A program made the position numbers and the translations under genes. Below are positions 55,207-64,000 of a stretch of 64,000 bases of DNA, one piece after another. The notes under the pieces are model-generated. The model searched no databases and was not told the DNA's origin. It saw nothing but the letters and a program-made list of their open reading frames with translations. Numbering within the stretch: position 1 is the stretch's first letter; every line of letters begins with the position of its first letter. Source of the stretch: Lycium barbarum (lineage: Eukaryota > Streptophyta > Magnoliopsida > Solanales > Solanaceae); contig NC_083344.1 in the NCBI RefSeq assembly GCF_019175385.1, positions 10,816,725 to 10,880,724 of the forward strand, read 5' to 3'.

Positions 55207-57939
55207 TGTAACTACCCGTTTGATCTCATTGCGTTTCCGACCCTTTTGATCCCTTTCCGAGCTTTATTAGCTCGTATTTGACCTGCAGGGATCGTTGGCA
55301 CACTTCCCAAGGTCATCGGAGTTGATTTGGGTAAGTTTTGGGAAAATTTGGCTTAAAAAGCAAAGAATGATTGACTCAAAGTTGACTTTTGAGTAAACGG
55401 ATATTTTTCGGGAATCAGTCTATTTCGAGAGGTCCGGAAGGTATTTTAGAACTTATGTACATATTCGGTTCGGTTCCCAATGCACTCGGGTGCATTTTGG
55501 GAGTTGGGTTGGGAAGTTAGTTTTGAGCTATCGGGGTTCGATTCAGTCAATGAGACCCCCAATATGAATTCAGAAGCTACAAGTGCTTTCGTAGTATGTT
55601 TTTATGTATGTCTACATATTTGGTTTGTGAGCTGATGGTCTCGGGTGATAGTCAAAATTTTGAGATGAATTGTGAACTTGAGTTTAAGATTCTGCTGGCT
55701 GGTGTCTACTGTGGCGACATCATTACCGCTATAGCGGCATCGTCGTTGTTGTGCCATGTCCGTAAAAGCAGCATAGTGAGAATCTGGGTGGACCGCCAAA
55801 GCGATCTGAGAAACCGCCATAGCGGGACCGCCGTAGCGATCTCGATGCAGCAGAAATGGTGATGATTGAATCTGTAGCTTAAAAGTGATTAAAACCCCAG
55901 CCTCATGTCATTATTTCATATTCATATCTTGAGGCTTGGGAGGCAATTTTTAGAGGGTTTAGCTATTTCTTCACAAAGGCAACTTCCTTGGTCTTAGAAA
56001 TCCTTCTTTACTTCTAATAATCCTTAATCTAAGGCTAGAATTCCTAGAATGAAGAGGAATCAAATTGGGTTTTCATGAAAGTTCATAAAAATGGTTTAGA
56101 CTCTCTAAGTTGTTTATGTTGTCGAAAATTGGTTGGGATATTATAAAATTTGATATATCTAAGGTTGTTAATCATGAATCTTCCATTATTAGTGATAAAT
56201 TCTTGAATCAGAAAGTTAGGGGGTTTCACCTTTAATCCGAATTTGATTATTTCATGAGTTAATTTAGCTCCTAATTGATAGGAATTAATCACCTAGAAAA
56301 TAAATTTCATGTTGAGACCTATAGATTCCTATTTCCATCTTTCTAGTTCATAAACCCCCATTCCATAGGTTGGGAATTTGGTTGTTGAATAGACGTAAGG
56401 GTTGAATGATGTTCTTATTGATTCTAATTTCATAATTCGGATATGTTTAGACTTCCATTGTCTCGAGGCTCAAAGGAAGGGGAAAGGCTAAGGTTTGATT
56501 ATTGGAGACTTTGTTGTTTGGCTCTCCAGGTAGGTCATGGTTTACCTTATGGTGAGACTTCAATTAGCGAAGCGTATGTTTAGATGATATGGTTGGAGAA
56601 TGCATGTAAACCTTCGGGTGTGAAGTTAGGTTGGATATTGTCTTAGGTTGGGCCTTGTTGTATGATTTGGGGGCTGGCCACCGTTGTGCTGATTTACTTA
56701 TCTTGTTCTATTTATTTATTGGCTCGTTTTCATGTTAAGACTTTGGGAAATTATGACTAGTGATATATCATGACTACAATATTGGGGTACTTTATTCGAT
56801 CGGCATCATGATGAGATTGTGATTTCGTTATAGCTTATTATGTAGCCTTATTATTGATGTTACTTGTGTGCCCTGGGTGGCACTATTCTGGATTGAATTG
56901 ATACATTGATATTAGATTGCATCGTATTCATACTCATTTCCATGATCCATTGATACTACATAGTTATGATACTGATGATGGAAGTGAGGGAGTGTAGCCT
57001 CCGAGGTTTCTGCCGGAGAGCGTAAAAGAAAGATGAAAGTCACTGATTCGAGGTCATTTACTGGAGCGAACTGAGTGTACTTGCCCGAGGTTTCTTGTCG
57101 GGAATGATTGAGTGTCCAATTCCTGAAGTTTTTGCTGGGATCGTGAGGGTAGTACATGGACTTCGCGGGTCCCGCATGGGTTATGCTGTCGAGATGTGAT
57201 GTTCCATTGTCGGAGTACATGTATACGGTGCATATGCATTGCATTCATCATACTTACATTATTGCATTGCATTGTACCTTTGATTCTGATGACCTGTTGT
57301 GATACTATTGTGATGTGCTGGTTCGGATTAATTATACTGAGACTTTGCACAATTGGGCTTAGATGATATAACATAGGTGATGACTTGTTGTGATACTATT
57401 GTGATGTACTGGGTCGGATTGATTATATTGAAACTTGACACAGTTGAGTTTAGATGCTATAACATAGGTGATGACTTGTACTATGGATACGGATTCGTGT
57501 TGACTTATACTTGTTGGTTTATATGTTTATCCTGCTTTGTTATCTTATATATGTCAACTAGTCTTAGTCGGCCTACGATTCCTACCAGTGCTTGTTGCTT
57601 GTACTGACCCGCACTTGCTGCATTCTTTTATGAATGCAGAGTACCAGGTGGGATCGACTTCTACTCCTCGTGGCTGATATTCGAGGATTGCTGATTCGAG
57701 TCTTCCAGGGTGAGCATGACGACATTCGTTGCCCAAAGACTCTTCCTTTTATTATGTCTTTATTTCCCTTTCTAAGACATGATTTTAAGACTATTATTAT
57801 AGTGAGACTTACGTTATTCTATCTTCTTCCTCTTTATTTATTTATTTATTTATGTTTTTATGACTGTTGGGATAAGAGTTTGCTTACCGAGGTGGGAAAG
57901 GTAGGTGCACGCACGACTTAGTGAAATTGGGTCGTGACA
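55207..57939 (+). mobile_element. Element E: Tekay-like LTR
   Basis: 2,733 bp, TGTAACTACC to GGGTCGTGACA. A cluster of CCGCTATAGCGG-type palindromes (55713-55845; a perfect one at 55726-55737) corresponds to the clusters in B and D. The 'ggtcatggttta' and 'gtgagact' blocks and the 'gccggagagcg' region follow. It is a divergent subfamily. A PBS follows at once, so it is a 5' LTR; no 3' LTR is found in the window. Confidence 0.85.
55713..55845 (+). promoter_or_regulatory. CCGCNNNAGCGG palindrome cluster in E LTR
   Basis: Units such as CCGCTATAGCGG, CCGCCAAAGCGA, CCGCCATAGCGG and CCGCCGTAGCGA, placed as in B and D upstream of an AT-rich box ('ttaaaagtgattaaaa', about 55878). Confidence 0.6.
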
Positions 57940-57942
57940 AGT

Positions 57943-57960
57943 TGGTATCAGATCCCTAGG
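57943..57960 (+). other. Element E primer-binding site
   Basis: TTGGTATCAGATCCCTAGG-type sequence directly after the LTR; one change from D's PBS. Confidence 0.85.
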
Positions 57961-60900
57961 TTACTCGGTCTATAATACAAGAGTGTGTCTAGTGGAGTCT
58001 CGTAGATTGGTACGATGAGCTCCGCATTTATCTACGAGAGACTATAAGCCATTTAGGAAACTTTCGATTCTTTCATTCTCTCATGCGACTTTATTCAAAT
58101 TGGTATCTAGTCGATTCAAATTGGTATATGACATGGTTGTCAAGATAAGGTTGCAATTGATGCAAGGGCGAAATTTGTGTTCGGTTGTGAAAGGTAAAGG
58201 GGATTCGACATGACCGAATGGTACCGATAGAAGTGGTAGTCTGAGCTATGGTTATTATGGAGTATTTAATCTTGTGGAAATAATTAGGCATGGTTCGGTA
58301 ACAGTCGTACTTGCAGATTCACGTGATATCGCGAGAATATGGTACTAAAAGTCGTTCTTGATATAAGCTCGTTGATGTTAAAGGACTACTTTGTTGTTAA
58401 GTGCACATCATTTGATCAGTTAATGTGACTGTGATGTAGACTTCTGAGGAGCTAGTAATGGACTGATAGAAATGACTTGAATTATGGGCGAATGCAATGA
58501 GTTAATGACTTGAGTTACCAGTTGTTTCACTCGGATTTGAGGAGAAATATGGATATTATTTTGTGGTTTGTTTGGCTTAGACGGATGATTAGTTTAGAGG
58601 ATCGAGTGGATTTTAGCGTTTGTTGGTTGATAGTGATAAAAGTGATTAGAAATGAAATATGGGAACTGAAGGATTAAGATAAGGCATCTTGCTATCGGGT
58701 TCAGGGGATTAAGGTTCGTAAGACTTGAGATGAGGTAATATGGGTACTTGAGTCGTGTTTGGATTGCTGTGACATTATATCATGATGTACAGTAAAAAGG
58801 TGACGGATGAGGTTGATTGGTGTCTTCGAGGTTAAGGGCAGAAAGAAAATTGTAGAAACAAGAGTTAGTAATGTGAGAGCTTGGTTGCAATCGTACAGTG
58901 TAGAGTGGGCTTGAGAGTTTATGGATGAGCTGGTATGTTCGGTTATGTCATAGACTAATAGAGGTTAGTGTTGGACTAAGGTTGGGAACCTCATATTCAT
59001 AGTGAAAAATTGTTTAGATCCCGCTACTAGTGGTGTTATTACTCGATTGGCGTGCGAGTGGTTAGAGGTGTTAACATTCGATAAATGAGGTAAGAGGTGA
59101 TTCTTCAAGGGCTAGCAACATTAAGGATTTCGAGTAAGGGGTTAGTAAACAAGGATGCTTGAAATGGTATATCAATGATGGGTTAACTGAGTTAAGTTCG
59201 GGATAACATTTTGGAGATCGAGTAAGACAATTTGGGCAAGGGCGATTCAGTTGGATACATGAGGATATTGGTAAGACTATTATGTGATACGCTGGATTTA
59301 AAGAGTGCTCAATTTAGAGTTGTAAGCATTAAAAAACTATAATGTGCAGAGTATGTGGTATGATCCTATCTCCAGGATTGATTCGGCTAACTTGCAAACC
59401 TTATGATTATGCGATGCTCGATTGAGTGGGTTCGAGGATTGATTACGGTATCGATAATTGTGAATTGATTAGAAATTGGAAAGTTGACGAGTCCATAAAG
59501 GGTATAGTTGATCGAGAGTCGGCAAGAATGAGGTACATCTTGGGATTACTTGAGTCTATTTAGATTGTGGCATTGTTGTCTTGTAGATTCAAATAGGATG
59601 TGATTGTTGCGCGAGCTTAAGGAAGGAAGTCTATAGAAATGAACTAAGTGATATGAGGAAAATTTTATGAGGTTCGTGATCGACAATTAGCGATAAGCAT
59701 ATTTTAGTGAACCGACATGTTGAGGCTTATAAAAAGTGGATTGGTGGTACACCGTTGGATAAGTTTCGTAACATTCTACAGTGGATGAGTTAGCATGATT
59801 TAAGAGAAAAAAATTGTCGAATCCCTATCATGTGAGGACTAATGTTATATTTTTTAGGTAAGATCCTACTCGTGGTAGTATATTATGTTGCCAGTAATAT
59901 TGACTGGACAGTTTGGGTAAGCTATTTTGGTTATTAAAGACTTGGGAGTAGTTGCGTAAGTTATTAGAGCGGTAGTTGTATGATTGGATACTTTCGGAAA
60001 TTTTATGGGCATATCGAGGTGATACAATTAGAGTTTCGATGGTTAAATAATTCTTATTTGAGGCTTCAGGTTTTGCATCAAAAAGTTCGGGGTTGTATCG
60101 GATTTGCGTGTCAGGTAAAGGTTGAGAAGCATGAAGATTGGAACCGTAGGTATAGCTCTTCGGTACTAAGCTGATGATTTGGATAGGACTCAACTTGTGG
60201 AGTCGATGGTGATAGACATGATTTTCTATGCATGAGGAAAAGATTAGAATTGGCAGCCAGATGTGCGATAGGACTGTGATTGGTTTCGAGGATCGGAGTC
60301 AGTTTAAATGACTATCGGTGATATTCGAGAGTTGTGCATTCATTCAGGGTCAGCATTGTTCGAGTTAATCTTAATGGTCTATGGTTATATTTCCAGGAAG
60401 ATATTTAGTAATTCGATGCATTTCGGCTCAGATTTGAGGTATGACAGATTTACCCAGCTTTGTCGAGATTTTTCTAGTAGATTTGATGATATTTTCTGAG
60501 AACAGATACTTGGATAGAATAATGGTTTACAATGAGCTTAGTGCAGACTTGAGGAGGAACTATTGTGCTAGAGGTCTTTATAGTGACCAGTTGGGTTCCG
60601 ACGAACTTTGCTCGGCGAGATATTCAGTGATATGGTTCCTATATTGTGATTTGAAGGTTTAGGAAGACTTAGAACTAGCCAAGTCGGCTATCAGTAAGAA
60701 TAGTTTTGATGGAATGGCGTAGAGATCTCAGATGGATCAAGGATTCTTTCTGGCGAGAGTAAGTCATGGTTTCAGGTTTGTGGTGAGTATGTTGTGTTTC
60801 TAAGAAATCGCGGTGCAAAAAAAGGCATTAGCAAGTGCGAAAGAAGGGTTAGCGGAATCAAAATATCTTCCCGGTTCAAAATGGGCTATGGTTTGTGGCC

Positions 60901-61100
60901 ATGTTTCAAAGAATTGTGTTGATTTGAAAAGTACTAGCAGGAAATGAAAGTAGAAATGGATCTGTTTGTGGGCCTTATTGATCGCGTTCAGAGTTGCAAT
61001 TTTATCAAATCAGAGGATTCGAGCAAAACCAATTTGTTTATTCGCGAATCATTTGCGAGGGAAATTTGAATGCGAAGATATGAGAATTGGAGCTTGAGCT
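57961..61100 (+). other. Interior of element E, largely unrecognisable
   Basis: About 3.1 kb after the PBS, with a leader motif 'caaattggtatct' repeated near 58096 and 58118. No gag, protease, RT or RNase H motif can be read. It could be very old pol, or a non-autonomous interior like A's. Confidence 0.5.
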
Positions 61101-61114
61101 AAGTTTAGAGAGTT

Positions 61115-61290
61115 GTGACTAGTAAAGTCAGCGATCAGGTTTTTTCTGAATGTTACCCCCAACAAGGGTTTCATGCGATGTGGGAAGGAGGGAAAGTGAG
61201 CCCAAGGTGTATTGGCCTGTTTGAGACTATCCGTTATATTGATCCTGTGTGTTATGAGTTAGTTTTTCACCAGGCCGGTCTTTTAAGACC
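61115..61290 (+). pseudogene. Integrase C-terminus remnant of element E
   Basis: SDQVFSECYPQQGFHAMWEG, then GKVSPRCIGLFETIRYI, then PVCYELVFHQAG line up with the GPY/F region of chromovirus integrase ([32 protein letters not shown]). The GP of GPF is GL, and the LLKVSP segment is altered. No chromodomain or upstream core is seen. The open frame runs 61115-61333 but its start is arbitrary. Confidence 0.7.
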
Positions 61291-61330
61291 AAATGAGCAT
61301 ATTACCATAAGACAAGCATACAGCTATCCA

Positions 61331-63394
61331 TAGTATCAATGTTTGAAGACAAGAGTTCATAAAAACATCAGTGTAAAAGGTGTCATTTTTCAATATGGAC
61401 AAATAGGAAACAAGGGGCAGACATGGCTGGTTTCATATGAACAGAGTTCAAATAAGGTTTTTTCATAATGTTCAAGTTCAAAGGAAAATGAGGGGTGATA
61501 TAGGACATCTTAACCATACTCTAGTTGGATCATAAAATCACATAGACAGATAAGCAAAAAAACACTACTAAGATTTCAAAGGTATTTAGCATGGATAATA
61601 TATACAAAAAAAAACAACTCCTGTACATATATATGAGCAATGGTTCCTTTAGCATGCATTTTACACACAAACTCACTTATTTCAAACTTTAAGGAAGTTA
61701 GAGGCCCCCATAATGTTGTGAAGGCATGAGGAAGAACTCCAGCAGCCTAGGATTGGTTGTACTAGGCTGAGTGTGTGCACTCAAAGCCTTTCCACTCCTT
61801 CCCTGGCCCTAGGTAAATCACATCCTTGGCCTTCACCCACACTAAGTGACATCCTCTTGTCCTCCGTATCTTAAACAATTTGCATATTCATACAAGGACT
61901 TAGACTTAGTCAAATCTAATATAAACATGCTTATAAGGGCAGATAGACATCAGTATAGTAGTATGAATGAAAATTGAGAAGTACCATCATGAGAGCATAT
62001 TCATTTGGCATAGTCTCAGAGTGTATGCAAGCAGAACAGAGGGCAATCTCTCAGGTTTTGAACAGGTGGGTACGCAAGCTAAGTGAATTATTCTCATCTG
62101 GAACTTGGCATGATTATAGGAAAGCAAGGTAGACCTAGTTTTCACATAAAGAACTAACTAGCATAGTAGACATGCTTTTGCAGATTCAACATAATATCAG
62201 GTGAGCAAGTAACACACACACATCTTAGGTCATGTCATTCAATTGTTCTAAAGGACAAGTAGGCAAATTTCAAGGTCTTATGCCCTATATGTAGATCTAA
62301 ACTCCATTACTACTTTTCAAATACAGAGCCATTACACTATTGACATATGATAATGCTATTTGATTTAAAAGAGCAACTTTTCAGACTAAAGAAGGACCAA
62401 ATCAAGTAGTGAAATTGAATAATAGACACATTTAGCAGGTACATGAGAGGTATACCATATTCAAACATAGATGCCTAACCTATTATATCATATTTAGCAC
62501 AGTTTAGACATGTATACTGAATTCTCATGTTAACAGCCTCCAAATCTAAGCTTAAAACAGGCTTATCAGACTATCACATAACCAACCTAAGCATTTTTAT
62601 CCAAATGATTCATAAGTGCATTTAACAAGACATCACACTAAGTCTAGATGGCTCAGATATCATCTTTTAAACTAACACTTAAGCACACATGATTTTGTCA
62701 TAGTTAAACATGCCTTATACCATTAACAATTATCAAATTTTACGCCCAATTTCCAATCAGACAGGAAAACTTCCCTTTCATCACACTGTATCATATTAGA
62801 TTAACTAATCAATCAAAAAAAAAAAAAAAAAGACAGGCCTCATACCAGTCACAAATAACATATAGTCTATTAAGCTAACATTAATCCAACTAATCATGTC
62901 TATGTAAACATACCAGCAAATGGGTCCATTTATGTGCAAAATACAAACATGTAATTTAGACTATGCAAACTTATATATAGCACAAGCTAAACCTAAACAA
63001 GAAAATAACATCTAAGCATGGTCTAAGGCTGAGTTAATATGCAAACCAGGCTAGTCTAACATGGTAAGGACTAAATTACCAACTGAATAGCAAAAGCAAA
63101 CCAAAACTAAGTAAGGTACTAAAACAGGAAACTCACATCTATAAACGGAATAGACAGGATTTAGACATGAACAAGCATACCTAAGCTAGTAGTTAATAAA
63201 CATAACTAAGTCAAAATAGCAATAAACATAGCTTAAACTAACAATTAACACTAACCACTTAGCATACACAAGCAGCTAGCAAATAAAAATACAAGAAGTT
63301 AAAAAAGGGAAGAAGATTATCTTTTGCGAGTGCAGCCCTTTGGTCGAGAATGAAGTTGGAAATCCTTCGCTCCTCCACTCAAACTCAGCCCACC

Positions 63395-63425
<31 letters not shown>

Positions 63426-64000
63426 TTATAATTTTTACTAAAACAAATAGGTAAAGGTCTCAAAAAGTTGAAACCCTAGTTAATTTGATTTTTTCGGAGT
63501 ATATTGATATTTCAGTATGCTCAAAGGTGTCTAATAATGTGAATTGGGGTTCTGCAGAGCTAATGATGTATAAGATAGTTGTGAAATAGTTAGTTAGGAT
63601 AGAACTTTTTTTTCTTCCATTCAATTGTATATATACTCGTATCCTGTACACAGCAAACACGTCGATTTTTTTTCCATTTTCTCTTTGTTTTCCTACGGCA
63701 TTTAATCTGAAACATAAATTCTTTAAAAATGAAGAAAATGACTTCCCTCATAAAAATAAGAAAATAAGTTTCATATGTGGTGGCATTAATCCACTCTCCT
63801 CATCCTCACCCCCATAAGTTTGTCTAAATTAGTTATAAATAGTTTTGGTACGACATGAACATATTTTTACTTATCAAACATCAAAAGATAAGCTAGTAAA
63901 TTTTTTTCCTCCGTACAAAATACATCATTTATGCTTTCTTGGTTTGTCATTTATGCTGGAAGCTACAAGAAGTACTCTTTAGTTTCATTTTGTTTGTTAT
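61331..64000. other. Unassigned A-rich flank
   Basis: No gene, LTR or RNA gene recognised on either strand. It holds poly-A runs at about 62817-62833 and 63396-63423. The long pyrimidine-poor run 62400-63330 has no open frames. The second poly-A could be a retroposon tail, but no Pol III box or LINE-like frame was found upstream. Confidence 0.5.
63396..63423. repeat. Poly-A tract of about 28
   Basis: Uninterrupted run of A after 'cagcccacc'. Confidence 0.9.

Noticed and set aside
61680..61860. GC-richer stretch considered as a host exon
   Set aside because: No open frame with sensible splice borders could be built on either strand.
63300..63423. Sequence plus poly-A considered as a SINE or processed RNA
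   Set aside because: No A and B box pair and no flanking target duplication was found.

Overview
The window looks like heterochromatic, AT-rich plant nuclear DNA, most likely from a eudicot and probably Solanaceae. That rests on the LTR families and on nested LTR retrotransposons occupying most of the sequence; it is an inference, not proof. I find no intact host gene. All recognisable coding sequence is decayed retrotransposon protein, broken by stops and frameshifts.

Layout. 1-5127 is non-genic DNA with a degenerate tandem array, a short telomere-type repeat (1424-1455) and a complete minus-strand TRIM element (1716-2203). 5128-8971 holds a small hairpin repeat and two minus-strand LTR remnants of different families (5211-8160 and 8160-8971). 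8972-10036 is a Tekay-type LTR fragment joined to a minus-strand reverse transcriptase scrap. 10037-54902 is a Russian-doll locus. A Tekay-like element (D) has its 5' LTR split by a giant Tat/Ogre-like element (C, 11733-51633, TSD ctgat/ctaat). C's own 5' LTR is split by a full-length Tekay chromovirus (B, 11843-23074, perfect TSD cccga). The region of C between ORF1 and gag is split by a LARD-like element with 2.5 kb LTRs and no recognisable coding (A, 29566-39069, TSD atatc/atgtc). Without its guests C is about 19 kb. 51639-54902 is the rest of D, which collapses into rearranged LTR pieces, one inverted. 55207-61330 is another Tekay-like LTR with an almost unrecognisable interior ending in an integrase C-terminus remnant. 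61331-64000 is unassigned DNA with poly-A tracts.

How the parts work together. B carries gag, protease, RT-RNase H, integrase and a chromodomain in Tekay order. C carries an extra ORF1 (DUF7745-like), gag, protease, a G-patch motif, RT, RNase H, a remnant of a second RNase H, and only the C-terminal part of integrase. None can be autonomous now: B has RT motif FIDN and protease DPG, and C has lost most of its integrase.

The most interesting signals are three. (1) Four unrelated LTR families each carry their own short palindrome or repeat cluster placed just upstream of a TATA-like box. (2) C has two extra CX2HX5HX4C zinc-knuckle-like motifs outside gag. (3) Nearly every premature stop I traced is explained by a C-to-T or G-to-A transition, as expected for methylated, silenced elements. 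I found no CRISPR, defence or metabolic system.
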